From the NCBI GenBank assembly GCA_903876715.1, contig CAIRBF010000289.1, positions 1-64,000 on the forward strand: DNA of 64,000 nt. Reading direction: 5' to 3'. Below are positions 46,313 to 56,801 of this stretch, one piece after another. The stretch is from an uncultured beta proteobacterium. Its GTDB lineage: Bacteria > Pseudomonadota > Gammaproteobacteria > Burkholderiales > Burkholderiaceae_C. A model generated the notes under the pieces. That model had not been told where the DNA came from. It searched no databases and saw only the letters and a list, made by a program, of their open reading frames with translations. Made by a program: the position numbers and the translations under genes. The stretch's first letter is position 1. Each line of letters opens with the position of its first letter.

Positions 46313-47131
46313 ATGCGACGTTTGCCCTTGGCGCCCGCCACTCTTGCTGCGATCATGCTCTCGGGTCTGCTGGTCGCCTGCGGCACCACGCCCTCGAGAG
46401 AGATCAAGGCAGATTCCCCCGAGAACCTCGATCGATTGTACAAAGAGGCTCGCGAGGAACTCGCCAGCGGCAACAACGAGGCGGCCATCAAAGTCCTCGA
46501 ACGCATCGAGGCGCGAGCGGGAGGCACGCTGCTCGGTCAGCAGGTGCTTCTAGAGCTTGCACACACGCAATGGAGGATGAACGAGCGGGCCACCGCGCTC
46601 GCTTCCATCGAGCGCTTCATCAAGCTGCACCCCTCAAGCCCAGCGATGGACTACGCGCTTTACCTCAGGGGACTGATCTACTTCAACGACTCGCTTGGCG
46701 TCCTGGGCGCGTTGACCCAGCAGAAGCTGTCCGAGCGTGACCAGCAGGCATCCAAGGACGCGTACCAGGCGTTTGCGCAGGTGTTGGACCAGTTCCCCCA
46801 ATCGCGCTACGCGGCCGACGCGCAGCTGCGGATGGGATACATCGTCAACTCTCTGGCGGAATCCGAAGTTCACGTCGCCCGCTACTACCTTCGGCGCGGC
46901 GCGTTTCTGGCAGCCGCCAACCGGGCCAAGCAGGCCATCGTCGACTACGAGCGCGCGCCCGCCGTCGAAGAGGCGCTGGCCATCATGATCGAGAGTTACG
47001 ACCGCCTTGGCTTGAACGATCTCCGTGACGACACTCGCCGCGTGCTGCAACGCAGCTTCCCGACCAGCCGCTTCCTGGCCGCCACAGGCCCGGGCGGCGA
47101 GGGGGGGCGCGCGTGGTGGCGCCCCTGGTGA
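46313..47131 (+). CDS. bamD: Outer membrane protein assembly factor BamD (lipoprotein)
   Basis: Lipobox LVACGTT; TPR fold; MDYALYLRGLIYFNDSLGVLGALTQQKLSERDQQASKDAYQAF; divergent from rluD. Confidence 0.94.
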   Translation: MRRLPLAPATLAAIMLSGLLVACGTTPSREIKADSPENLDRLYKEAREELASGNNEAAIKVLERIEARAGGTLLGQQVLLELAHTQWRMNERATALASIERFIKLHPSSPAMDYALYLRGLIYFNDSLGVLGALTQQKLSERDQQASKDAYQAFAQVLDQFPQSRYAADAQLRMGYIVNSLAESEVHVARYYLRRGAFLAAANRAKQAIVDYERAPAVEEALAIMIESYDRLGLNDLRDDTRRVLQRSFPTSRFLAATGPGGEGGRAWWRPW

Positions 47132-47138
47132 CCCGGCT

Positions 47139-49151
47139 TTACCCGGGCACGGCTGAAATCTCATCGAGCCAGGCCCAGGCGTCCACTGCGCGATCGATGG
47201 GTTTCATCGGCGGCAGCGCGGCTCGAATCCTGCGCCCGTAAGCCATTCGGGTCAGGCGAGGGTCACAGATCACCAGCAGGCCGCGATCGTTTTCGGTACG
47301 GATCAAGCGCCCCGCTCCCTGTTTCAGGGCGACCGCAGCCTCCGGCACAGAGAGCTCGTCGAAAGCACGGCCTCCGCGAGAATCGATCTGGCGCGCCCGT
47401 GCCTGCACCAGCGGGTCGTTCGGCGGTGGGAATGGGAGTTTGTCGATCACGACACATTGCAAAGCATCGCCCGGCACGTCGATGCCCTCCCAGAAGCTGT
47501 GCGAGCCGACGAGTACGCGACCGCGGCCATCGCCGTACCGCTGCAGCAGGCTGCGCCGTGGCTCCTCGCCCTGCACCAGGACTCGTGTGTCGGCGCCTTC
47601 GTTTTCCAGGGCAGCGCGCAGCGCCTGGGCGATCAAGGGCAGTGCACGCAGCGTGGTCGTCAGCACGAAGGTGCGGCCCCCGAGACGTGCGGCGCAGGCC
47701 GCGGCCAGACGCCCAACAGCAGCCGGGTGAGCTGCATCCTGCGGCACGGGAAAGTCGGTCGGTACCCAGAGCCGGGCCTGGGCTGGATAGTCGAAGGGAC
47801 TGCCCACGCGCAGGACGCGTGCATCCTCAAGTCCGGTGCCAGCGGCGAACCAACTCAGGCGATCGTCATCACCCAAGGTGGCCGAGGTGAAGATCCAGGC
47901 CTTGCGCGCCGCCTGACGCTGCGCGCCCAGATGCTCCCGAATGTCCAGCGGCGTCTCTGCAAGGCGAGCGCCGTAGGCCGAGACGTCGATCCAACGCACG
48001 CGTGAAGGCAGCGGCGGCAAGGCGAAGCTGCGACACGTGCCGACAAGCTGAGCAACGCGCTCGTGCAGGCGCTTGAGTTCAGGCGCAAGCGCCTGCACCT
48101 CCTGGAGCGCGTCCGCCGCCTTCTGCCCTTCGCGCTCGAGTCGCGACAGTGCCTCGGCCAACGCAGGGTCCGCAGCCCGATCCTCCCACCTCATCTTGCC
48201 CGAAGCCCTCGCGCTGCCGTCGCCGCCCGTCGCGGCAAAACGCAGGCCCTGGGCAGCCAGCTCCAGCGAGGCAGACAACTCCTGCCAGGGGCCAAGGCCC
48301 CGGGCATGCTCGTAGCCCGCCGCGAGGACGTCGCGTGCGAGATCGCTCACCTGCCCTGAACCCAGGACGACACCGAGGAACTGCAGTCCAGCGTCTACCA
48401 GCTGGTGCGCCTCGTCGAACACCGCTGCGTCGACGGTAGGCAGCAGTTCCGCCACCCCGCTGTCGCGCAGCGCGACGTCAGCGAAAAAGAGGTGATGGTT
48501 CACCACCACGACATCGGCGGACATCGCCTCGCGCCGGGCTCGCACGACATGGCAATCGGACCAGCGCGGGCACTCCGTGCCAAGGCAGTTGTCGCGCGTG
48601 GAGGTCACAAGGGGAATGACCGGTGAGCGGTCGTCCAGCCCATCGACTTCGGAAAGGTCCCCGGTACGCGTGGCCTGGGCCCACTGCTCGATACGCGCCA
48701 AGGTCCGCACCGTGCCACGATCTGGCAGCCTTGCGTGCTGACGCGCGTGCTCCATGCGGTGCTGGCACAGGTAGCTCGCGCGCCCCTTGAGCAGCGCGAT
48801 ACGGGCCGTCACCCGCAAGGCCGTGCGAAGTCTGGGAAGGTCGCGCAGGAAGAGCTGGTCTTGCAGCGCCTTGGTGGCCGTACTGACGAGCGCACGTCGT
48901 CCCGAGAGGAGTACCGGCACAAGGTAGGCGTAGGTCTTGCCCACGCCAGTGCCGGCCTCGACCACCAGGGAAGCACTGTCATCGAGGGCCGCCGCCACCG
49001 CCGCAGCCATGTGCTGCTGGGCAGACCGCTCGAGGTAGCCAGGATCGGCCGCGTGCAGCGCACCTCCTGGGCCGAAGGCCTGCGTCACCTGGGCAGCAAG
49101 CGACCCCGTGTCGTCCGACGGCGGCTCGACACCCGAAGCAGCCGCACGCAT
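47139..49151 (-). CDS. ATP-dependent DNA helicase, DinG/YoaA (XPD-like) family
   Basis: LVVEAGTGVGKTYAYLVPVLL, VFDEAHQL, VLVGSHSFWEGIDVPG, QGAGRLIRTENDRG. ORF opens at 49214, start at 49151 chosen to clear the upstream gene. Confidence 0.92.
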   Translation of the reverse strand: MRAAASGVEPPSDDTGSLAAQVTQAFGPGGALHAADPGYLERSAQQHMAAAVAAALDDSASLVVEAGTGVGKTYAYLVPVLLSGRRALVSTATKALQDQLFLRDLPRLRTALRVTARIALLKGRASYLCQHRMEHARQHARLPDRGTVRTLARIEQWAQATRTGDLSEVDGLDDRSPVIPLVTSTRDNCLGTECPRWSDCHVVRARREAMSADVVVVNHHLFFADVALRDSGVAELLPTVDAAVFDEAHQLVDAGLQFLGVVLGSGQVSDLARDVLAAGYEHARGLGPWQELSASLELAAQGLRFAATGGDGSARASGKMRWEDRAADPALAEALSRLEREGQKAADALQEVQALAPELKRLHERVAQLVGTCRSFALPPLPSRVRWIDVSAYGARLAETPLDIREHLGAQRQAARKAWIFTSATLGDDDRLSWFAAGTGLEDARVLRVGSPFDYPAQARLWVPTDFPVPQDAAHPAAVGRLAAACAARLGGRTFVLTTTLRALPLIAQALRAALENEGADTRVLVQGEEPRRSLLQRYGDGRGRVLVGSHSFWEGIDVPGDALQCVVIDKLPFPPPNDPLVQARARQIDSRGGRAFDELSVPEAAVALKQGAGRLIRTENDRGLLVICDPRLTRMAYGRRIRAALPPMKPIDRAVDAWAWLDEISAVPG

Positions 49152-49161
49152 GACGCCGTCG

Positions 49162-49365
49162 TCAGGCGGGCTCGGGTGGCTCGAGACGGAGTTCGAGTCG
49201 GGCGATCTGGTCACGCAGGAGGAGCCGGCGCTTCTTCAGTCGGCGCAGTGTCAATTCGTCAGCAGGCCGATCCAGCGAAAGGCGGTCGATCAGGCTGTCG
49301 AGGTCAGCATGCTCGATGCGCAACTCAATCAGCCTGCGCTCGGGCGAATGGAGATTTTCTTCCAT
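49162..49365 (-). CDS. YdcH/DUF465-like small protein
   Basis: MEENLHSPERRLIELRIEHADLDSLIDRLSLDRPADELTLRRLKKRRLLLRDQIARLE. Confidence 0.8.
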   Translation of the reverse strand: MEENLHSPERRLIELRIEHADLDSLIDRLSLDRPADELTLRRLKKRRLLLRDQIARLELRLEPPEPA

Positions 49366-49431
49366 CGTATCGGGGCCGTTGAGTGTAGCTGGGGCCCTTT
49401 GGAACACCGCAGGGCGAAACCAGTACGCGCC

Positions 49432-50529
49432 TCACGTCAGAGTGGTGTCGACCTCGCGACGCTGCAGCGCGAGGAACTCGGCAGACTGCATCTCGCGCAG
49501 ACGCGAGACGGTGCGCGGAAACTCGTGCGCCAGCGGGCCCTCGGTGTACAAGGCCTCGGGCGCCACGGCCGCCGACAGCACCAGCTTGACGCGACGGTCA
49601 TAGAACACGTCGACGAGCCAGGTGAAGCGCCGGGCCTCGCTGGCCATGCGTGGGGGCATCTGCGGGACGTTTGACAACAACACGGTATGGAAGCGACTCG
49701 CGATCTCCAGGTAATCATGATTCGAGCGCGGCCCGCCGCAAAGCGCGCGGAAATCGAACCAGACCACACCGCCAGCGCGACGCACAGCGTGGATCTCGCG
49801 ATGCTCGATGTTCAACACGGGCGTCTCGTCGCGCGTCTCGGCCAGCGCGTCGAAGGCCCGCCCCATGGCTGCCTCGGCCGCTTCACCCAGTGGGCAGTGG
49901 TAAACCTCGACCTGCTGCAGCGTGCGCTGGCGGTAGTCCACGCCCGCGTCCACATTCACGACCTCCAGGTGCTGCTTCAGCAGCTCGATCGCAGGAAGGA
50001 TGCGATCCCGGTGCAAGCCATTCGGGTACAGCCCGTCGGGGTGGAAGTTCGAGGTGGTGACGATACTGACCCGGTTCGTGAACATCGCCTCGAGGAGGCG
50101 GTGCAGGATCATCGCGTCGGTCACGTCGGCAACGTGGAACTCGTCGAAGCAGATGAGCCGGAAGCGCCGCGCGATTCGCCGGCCGAGTTCGTCCAGCGGG
50201 TTGACCGTGCCCTTGAGGTCCTGCAACTCGCGGTGCACCTCACGCATGAACTCGTGGAAGTGCAGTCGCGTCTTGCGTGTCAGCGGCACGGCCTGGAAGA
50301 AGCAGTCCATCAGGAAGCTCTTGCCGCGGCCCACACCGCCGTGCAGGTAAACGCCACGCGGCAGAGACGGGCGACGCAGCAGCTTGGTGAGGGCGTTGCT
50401 GCGCTGCGCCTTGTAGTCTGACCACTCACGCTCGCAGCGCTCCAGCGCATCGACAGCGCGCAACTGCGCCGGATCGCTGCGGTAGCCCCGCGCGGCGAGC
50501 TCGGCCTCGTACATGGCGCGCACGCTCAC
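49432..50529 (-). CDS. zapE: Cell division protein ZapE (AFG1-like ATPase)
   Basis: GVYLHGGVGRGKSFLMDCFFQAVPLTRKTRLHFHEFMREVH, LICFDEFHVADVTDAMIL. Confidence 0.93.
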   Translation of the reverse strand: MSVRAMYEAELAARGYRSDPAQLRAVDALERCEREWSDYKAQRSNALTKLLRRPSLPRGVYLHGGVGRGKSFLMDCFFQAVPLTRKTRLHFHEFMREVHRELQDLKGTVNPLDELGRRIARRFRLICFDEFHVADVTDAMILHRLLEAMFTNRVSIVTTSNFHPDGLYPNGLHRDRILPAIELLKQHLEVVNVDAGVDYRQRTLQQVEVYHCPLGEAAEAAMGRAFDALAETRDETPVLNIEHREIHAVRRAGGVVWFDFRALCGGPRSNHDYLEIASRFHTVLLSNVPQMPPRMASEARRFTWLVDVFYDRRVKLVLSAAVAPEALYTEGPLAHEFPRTVSRLREMQSAEFLALQRREVDTTLT

Positions 50530-50587
50530 CGGCCGTCTCCCATAGCGTCAAGGCTGACGACCGCCGCTCGGGCGGGGCGCTTCGGCA

Positions 50588-52015
50588 TCAGAAGTTCAGC
50601 GTACGCTTGTCCACGGCCAGCGCGGCCTCCTTGGTCGCCTCGGACAGCGACGGGTGCGCGTGACAGATACGGGCAATGTCCTCGCTGCTGGCCTTGAACT
50701 CCATCGCCATCACGGCCTCGGCGATCAGCTCACTGGCGTACGGACCGACGATATGCACACCCAGCACCTCATCGGTAGCTGCGTCAGCCAACATCTTGAC
50801 CATGCCGGTGGTGTCGCCCAGCGCACGGGCGCGGCCGTTGGCCATGAAGGGGAAGCTGCCGGCGCGGTAAGCACGGCCTTCGGCCTTGAGTTGCTGCTCC
50901 GTCTTGCCGACCCATGCGATCTCCGGGCTGGTGTAGATGACCCAGGGGATGGTGTCGAAATTGACGTGCCCGTGCTGGCCGGCAATACGCTCGGCCACGG
51001 CCACGCCCTCCTCCTCGGCCTTGTGGGCAAGCATCGGCCCGCGCACCACGTCGCCAACGGCCCACACGCCAGGCAGGTTGGTGTGGCACTGCTCGTCGAC
51101 GACGATGGCTCCCCGCTCGTCGAGCTTCAGGCCAACGGCCTCTGCGTTCAGGCCGGTTGTGTTCGGCACGCGACCGATCGAGACGATCAGGCGATCGACC
51201 TCGAGGGTGTGCGGCTGCCCCTTGGCATCGGTGTAGGCCACGCTGACGCCCTCGCCTGCCCGCACGATCTCACCCACCTTGACACCAAGTTCGATCTTCA
51301 GGCCCTGCTTGATGAAGGCCTTGTGGGCCTCCTTGGCAACCTGCTCGTCCACCGCGCCGAGAAAGGTCGGCAGGGCCTCGAGCACGGTGACCTCGGCGCC
51401 GAGCCGGCGCCACACCGAGCCCATCTCGAGCCCGATCACGCCCGAGCCGATCAGCGCGAGCCGGCGTGGCACTCCCCCGATGCGCAGGGCGCCATCATTG
51501 CTGAGGATGCGCTCCTCGTCGAAGGGCGCGCCGGGCAGCGCTCGCGCGCTCGAGCCAGTGGCAAGGACCACCTGCCGCCCCGTCAGAACCTCCTGCCCGG
51601 CGCCCGCCACCGCGACCTCCCAGCCGCCCTCCAATGCGCGGACGAAGGAGCCGCGACCGTGGAAGAAGCTGACCTTGTTCTTCTTGAAAAGGTACAGGAT
51701 GCCTTCGTTGTTCTGCCTGACGACCTGATCCTTGCGCGCCAACATCTTAGGCACGTCAATCGACAGGTCCTTCAGGCCGATGCCGTGATCGGCGAAGTGG
51801 TGCTGCGCATGCTCGAAATGCTCGCTTGACTGCAGCAGCGCCTTGCTCGGGATGCAGCCCACATTGGTGCAGGTGCCTCCGGGCGCAGGGCCGCCCTTTG
51901 AGTTCTTCCACTCGTCGATGCAGGCCACGCTGAAGCCCAACTGGGCGGCGCGGATCGCTGCGATGTAGCCCCCCGGCCCGCCGCCGATGACGATGACGTC
52001 GAATGTGGTGTTCAC
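50588..52015 (-). CDS. lpdA: Dihydrolipoyl dehydrogenase
   Basis: [23 protein letters not shown]...[16 protein letters not shown]; downstream of sucB. Confidence 0.96.
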   Translation of the reverse strand: MNTTFDVIVIGGGPGGYIAAIRAAQLGFSVACIDEWKNSKGGPAPGGTCTNVGCIPSKALLQSSEHFEHAQHHFADHGIGLKDLSIDVPKMLARKDQVVRQNNEGILYLFKKNKVSFFHGRGSFVRALEGGWEVAVAGAGQEVLTGRQVVLATGSSARALPGAPFDEERILSNDGALRIGGVPRRLALIGSGVIGLEMGSVWRRLGAEVTVLEALPTFLGAVDEQVAKEAHKAFIKQGLKIELGVKVGEIVRAGEGVSVAYTDAKGQPHTLEVDRLIVSIGRVPNTTGLNAEAVGLKLDERGAIVVDEQCHTNLPGVWAVGDVVRGPMLAHKAEEEGVAVAERIAGQHGHVNFDTIPWVIYTSPEIAWVGKTEQQLKAEGRAYRAGSFPFMANGRARALGDTTGMVKMLADAATDEVLGVHIVGPYASELIAEAVMAMEFKASSEDIARICHAHPSLSEATKEAALAVDKRTLNF

Positions 52016-52108
52016 CAGACTGTCCTCCGGTCACTTGGTGACCATCCCTCAAGGGAAGACGAGCGCCACCTCCGGCCAGTCGGACGGGCGGCAGCGCTCA
52101 CCGCGCGT

Positions 52109-53374
52109 TCAGATGTCGAACAACAGGCGCGCCGGGTCCTCCAGCGCTTCCTTCATCGTCACGAGGCCGAGCACGGCCTCGCGCCCGTCGATGATGCGAT
52201 GGTCGTAGCTCATCGCCAGGTAGTTCATCGGGCGCACCACGACCTGCCCGTTTTCGACCACGGCGCGGTCCTTGGTCGCGTGTACGCCCAGGATGGCACT
52301 CTGCGGCGGATTGATGATGGGCGTGGACAGCATCGAGCCGAAGACCCCGCCATTGGAGATAGAGAACGTGCCCCCCGACAGCTCGTCGATCGAAAGCTTG
52401 CCGTCGCGCGCCTTGACACCGAACTCGGCGATCTTCTTCTCGATGTCGGCGAAGCTCATCTGGTCGACGTTGCGCAGTACGGGCACGACCAGGCCGCGCG
52501 GGGAACCGACGGCGATGCCGATGTCGAAATAGCCGTGGTAAACGATGTCGTTGCCATCGACACTGGCGTTGAGCACCGGATATCTCTTGAGCGCTGCGAC
52601 CGCAGCCTTGACGAAGAAGCTCATGAAGCCGAGCTTGACGCCGTGCTCCTTCTCGAACTTGTCCTGGAAACGCTTGCGCATCTCCATGACCGGGGCCATG
52701 TTGACCTCGTTGAACGTCGTCAAGATCGCGTTCGTCGCCTGGGACTGCAGCAGCCGTTCGGCGATGCGCGCACGCAGGCGCGACATCGGCACGCGTTGCT
52801 CGGGGCGGTCGCCAAGGTTGACAGACAGCGGAGCCGCCACGGCCGGCAGAAGCCGGGCAGGCGGCGCCGCTGCAGGTGCGGCGCCGGTCGGTGCCGCAGG
52901 GGCCGGAGCAGGTGCGGGAACCGCCAACGCACCCAGGACGTCGCCCTTGGTGACACGACTGTCGCGCCCCGTGCCCGGCACGCTGCCCGCAGCCAGACCA
53001 TGGTCGGCCATCAGCTTGGCCGCAGCCGGCATGACCACACCCGCCTTACCCGAAGCGGTCGCCACGGCCGGCGACACCGGTGCAGCCGCGGACGCAGATA
53101 CGGTCGCGGCAGGGGCGGCGGCGCCCGCCTTGGCCTCGGTGTCGATGCGCGCAATCAACTGGTCGCTAACCACCGTGCCACCGCTGGCGACGACCTGCTC
53201 GGCAATCACGCCCGCGGCTGGCGCGGGCACCTCGAGCACCACCTTGTCGGTCTCGATCTCGATCAGGATCTCGTCCTGCGCGACAGCATCGCCAGGCTTC
53301 TTCTTCCACTGCAGCAATGTGGCTTCAGCGACCGACTCCGACAGCTGCGGGACCTTGACGTCTACGAGGGCCAT
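52109..53374 (-). CDS. sucB: 2-oxoglutarate dehydrogenase E2 (dihydrolipoyl succinyltransferase)
   Basis: Lipoyl domain ([17 protein letters not shown]), Ala/Pro linker, catalytic [13 protein letters not shown]. Confidence 0.96.
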   Translation of the reverse strand: MALVDVKVPQLSESVAEATLLQWKKKPGDAVAQDEILIEIETDKVVLEVPAPAAGVIAEQVVASGGTVVSDQLIARIDTEAKAGAAAPAATVSASAAAPVSPAVATASGKAGVVMPAAAKLMADHGLAAGSVPGTGRDSRVTKGDVLGALAVPAPAPAPAAPTGAAPAAAPPARLLPAVAAPLSVNLGDRPEQRVPMSRLRARIAERLLQSQATNAILTTFNEVNMAPVMEMRKRFQDKFEKEHGVKLGFMSFFVKAAVAALKRYPVLNASVDGNDIVYHGYFDIGIAVGSPRGLVVPVLRNVDQMSFADIEKKIAEFGVKARDGKLSIDELSGGTFSISNGGVFGSMLSTPIINPPQSAILGVHATKDRAVVENGQVVVRPMNYLAMSYDHRIIDGREAVLGLVTMKEALEDPARLLFDI

Positions 53375-53477
53375 GTCTCTCCTCTCGGGAATCTCTCTTG
53401 GATGAATGGAAAGGGTGTTCACCAGTGGCGCACGCTCGCGCCCGGACCCTCCCTGGGCCCGGGGCGCGCGCGCCCGG

Positions 53478-56336
53478 TCACTTGGTCAGGACGAAGCCCT
53501 TGAGCTTGCCGAACGCCTGGTCGAGCAGCGCCTTCTGCTGCTCCTGGTGGAGGTGCGAATAGCCGACCGCGGGCGACGCCGACGCCGGGCGTCCGGCGTA
53601 GCCGAGCTTCTGGCCCTCGAGCATGTTCTCGTGGATGTAGTGCTGCACGAAGAACCAGGCTCCCTGGTTCTGCGGTTCGTCCTGACACCACACCACCTCG
53701 ACGGCGTTCGGGAAGCGCTTCATCTCCGTGGCGAAGGCCTTGTGCGGGAAGGGATAGAGCTGCTCCACACGCATCACGGCGACATCCCAGGCCTTCTTCT
53801 CGTCACGCTTTCTGATCAGGTCGTAGGCGACCTTGCCCGAGCACACGATGACGCGCTTGACCTTTTCGCCCTCGACTTCCGTGCGCGTCGGCCCGATGAC
53901 GGTACGGAACTCACCCCTGGTGAACTCGTTCAGGGGCGAGGTCGCGTCCTTGGCTCGAAGCAGCGACTTCGGCGTGAAAATGATCAGCGGCTTTCGGAAC
54001 TGCCGCACCATCTGCCGCCTCAGCAGGTGGAAGATCTGGCTCGCCGAGGTCGGTTGGCAGATTTGCATGTTGTTGTCCGCCGCCAGCTGCATGAAGCGCT
54101 CCAGGCGCGCGGAGCTGTGCTCCGGGCCCTGGCCCTCGTAGCCGTGGGGCAGCATCAGCGTCAGGCCGTTGACCCGACCCCACTTCACCTCGCCCGAAGC
54201 GATGAACTGGTCGATGACGACCTGCGCTCCATTGGCAAAGTCGCCGAACTGCGCTTCCCAGATCGTCAGCGTGTTCGGCTCCGCGCTCGCATAGCCGTAC
54301 TCGAAGCCGAGCACCGCCTCCTCTGACAGGATGGAGTCGATGACAACGAATGGCGCCTGCCCGTCGGCGACGTTCTGCAGCGGGATGTAGGTGCCCTCGT
54401 CGTAGCGCTCACGGTTCTGATCGTGCAGCACCGCATGCCTGTGGACGAAGGTGCCGCGGCCGCAGTCCTCGCCCGACAGGCGCACGGCGTAACCACTGGC
54501 CACGAGCGAGGCGTAGGCCAGGTGCTCGCCCATGCCCCAGTCCACGTTGATCTCGCCCCTGCCCATCGCGGCGCGGTCGGCAATCACCTTTTCGACGAGC
54601 GGGTGGACCTTGAAGCTGCCAGGCACGGTGGTGATTCTCTCGGCCAGGCGCTTGACCTCGGCCAGCGGCAGCGCCGTGTCGGCGGCGTCGGTCCACTTGC
54701 GGCCGAGGAAAGGGGCCCAGTCGACAGCGTACTGGCTCTTGAAGTTCGTCAGCACCGGGTCGACCGTGTGCTTGCCTGCGTCCATGGCGGCGCGGTAGGC
54801 CTTGACCATTTCGTCGGGGCCACCCGCCATCAGTACACCCTGAGCGACAAGCTTGTCGCCATAGAGCTTGCGCGTCCCGGGGTGCTGCGCGATCTTCTTG
54901 TACATCAATGGCTGCGTCAGGCTCGGCGTGTCCTGCTCGTTGTGGCCGAGCTTGCGGAAGCAGACGATGTCAACGACGACGTCCTTCTTGAACTGCTGAC
55001 GGTAGTCCATCGCCCACTGCGTGCACAGGACCACGGCCTCGGGGTCGTCGCCGTTGACGTGCAACACCGGGGCCTCGATCATCTTGACGACATCGCTGCA
55101 ATACAGCGTCGATCGCGAATCGCGCGGGTCGCTCGTCGTGAAGCCGATCTGGTTATTGATGACGAGATGGACCGTTCCACCGGTGTAATAACCGCGTGTC
55201 TCGGCGAGCGCGAGTGTCTCCATCACCACGCCCTGCCCAGCAAAAGCCGCGTCGCCGTGCACCAGCACGGGCAGCACCTGAGAGCCGGCCTTGTCACCGC
55301 GGCGCTCCATACGTGCCTTGACCGAGCCCTCGACCACGGGATTGACGATCTCCAGATGCGACGGGTTGAAGGCCAGACTCAGGTGCACAGGCCCGCCAGC
55401 AGTGCTGATGTCGCTGGAGAAGCCCTGGTGGTACTTCACGTCACCGGCGGGCAGGTTCTCGGGGGCCGTATGGTCGAACTCGGCGAACAGGTCGCGCGGC
55501 ATCTTGCCCAGCGTGTTGACGAGCACGTTCAGGCGCCCGCGGTGCGCCATCCCGATGACCATCTCCTGCACGCCGTGGGCGCCTGCGCGCTGAACGACCT
55601 CGTCCATCGACGCGATAAAGCTCTCGCCGCCCTCGAGCGAGAAGCGCTTCTGGCCGACGTACTTGGTGTGCAGATACCGCTCCAGGCCCTCGGCCGCGGT
55701 CAGTCGGTCGAGGATATGGCGCTTTTCGTCGGCACTGAACGCCGGCTTGCTGCGCACGCTCTCGAGCCGCTGCTGCCACCACCGCTTCTCGGTCGGATCG
55801 GTGATGTGCATGAACTCGGCGCCGATGGTGCCGCAGTAGGTGTCCCTCAAGGCCTGCACGATCTCGCGCAAGGTCATGTGCTCGGCCTTGCTGAAGTAGG
55901 TGTTCGCAGCCGAGAACGTGATGTCCATGTCGCTCTCGGACAGGTCGTAGAACGCCGGTTCGAGCTCAGGGATCTTCGGGCGCTCAGTGCGCTTCAGGGG
56001 GTCGAGATCGGCCCAGCGCGACCCCAGGAAGCGATAGGCGGCAATCAAGCTCTGGACATGCACCTGCTTGCGCGCCACCGCGAGATCGGCCTCGCTGGCC
56101 TTGAGGGCGAAGGCGTTCGACTTGGCCCGCTGCGCAAAGGATTCCACGACCGGCGCATGCGCCACGTCACGATTCTCGCTGCCATCGACAGCAGGCACGT
56201 GCTGCAGGCGATCGAAGTACTCGCGCCAGTTGTCCGGCACGCTGCCCGGGTTGTCGAGATAGGCCTCGTACAACTCCTCGACATACGGTGCATTGCCTCC
56301 AAAAAGATAGGAGTTGCCCCTGTATTGCTGCATCAT
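53478..56336 (-). CDS. sucA: 2-oxoglutarate dehydrogenase E1
   Basis: [42 protein letters not shown]...; thiamine-PP-dependent E1 motifs. Confidence 0.97.
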   Translation of the reverse strand: MMQQYRGNSYLFGGNAPYVEELYEAYLDNPGSVPDNWREYFDRLQHVPAVDGSENRDVAHAPVVESFAQRAKSNAFALKASEADLAVARKQVHVQSLIAAYRFLGSRWADLDPLKRTERPKIPELEPAFYDLSESDMDITFSAANTYFSKAEHMTLREIVQALRDTYCGTIGAEFMHITDPTEKRWWQQRLESVRSKPAFSADEKRHILDRLTAAEGLERYLHTKYVGQKRFSLEGGESFIASMDEVVQRAGAHGVQEMVIGMAHRGRLNVLVNTLGKMPRDLFAEFDHTAPENLPAGDVKYHQGFSSDISTAGGPVHLSLAFNPSHLEIVNPVVEGSVKARMERRGDKAGSQVLPVLVHGDAAFAGQGVVMETLALAETRGYYTGGTVHLVINNQIGFTTSDPRDSRSTLYCSDVVKMIEAPVLHVNGDDPEAVVLCTQWAMDYRQQFKKDVVVDIVCFRKLGHNEQDTPSLTQPLMYKKIAQHPGTRKLYGDKLVAQGVLMAGGPDEMVKAYRAAMDAGKHTVDPVLTNFKSQYAVDWAPFLGRKWTDAADTALPLAEVKRLAERITTVPGSFKVHPLVEKVIADRAAMGRGEINVDWGMGEHLAYASLVASGYAVRLSGEDCGRGTFVHRHAVLHDQNRERYDEGTYIPLQNVADGQAPFVVIDSILSEEAVLGFEYGYASAEPNTLTIWEAQFGDFANGAQVVIDQFIASGEVKWGRVNGLTLMLPHGYEGQGPEHSSARLERFMQLAADNNMQICQPTSASQIFHLLRRQMVRQFRKPLIIFTPKSLLRAKDATSPLNEFTRGEFRTVIGPTRTEVEGEKVKRVIVCSGKVAYDLIRKRDEKKAWDVAVMRVEQLYPFPHKAFATEMKRFPNAVEVVWCQDEPQNQGAWFFVQHYIHENMLEGQKLGYAGRPASASPAVGYSHLHQEQQKALLDQAFGKLKGFVLTK

Positions 56337-56340
56337 GTCT

Positions 56341-56451
56341 CGCTCACCTCTCACGCCGGTTTCCGGCGCTCCGATGGGTTGATGAACCTTCCGCGCCCCC
56401 GGCTGCGCCGGGTGGCGGATTGCGATCCGCCGCCTGACGCTTGCGCGTCAA
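56341..56451 (-). promoter_or_regulatory. Structured sucA 5' leader with several tandem hairpins (candidate sucA RNA motif)
   Basis: Perfect inverted repeats 56354-56368 (cgccgg-ttt-ccggcg), 56398-56412 (cccggc-tgc-gccggg), 56414-56431 (ggcggat-tgcg-atccgcc), 56435-56450 (tgacgc-ttgc-gcgtca), immediately upstream of the sucA start. Confidence 0.65.
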
Positions 56452-56801
56452 GCCGACGTCGGCAAAGACTGCCCGAATTCCACGCAGGACTTTAGCATCC
56501 GACCTGCCCAAGTGCTCCTGACGCAAGGATTGGAACTCATCAATGTCCGCAGTTTCCTGACAAGGAATGCGTGGCGGAATGAGCTTGCGCGAGACGTCGC
56601 CGCGCGCGAGCAAACAGACGGCCACGGGTTGGACCAAGGGTGAACTCGATCGCAGGCCCGGGTGCACATCGGCCGCCGGTGACGGCGGTGCACTCCCGAC
56701 ACTGAAGCCCGAGGCTGCGCCGGGGTTTCGGGCTTTCCCCATGCACTGGACGCGGCCGGGGGCCTAGCATTAGCGCTTGGCCGATTTACCAGGAGTTCCC
56801 G

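Noticed and set aside
54423-56495. 690-aa plus ORF 54423..56495
   Set aside because: Antisense to sucA; shadow ORF.
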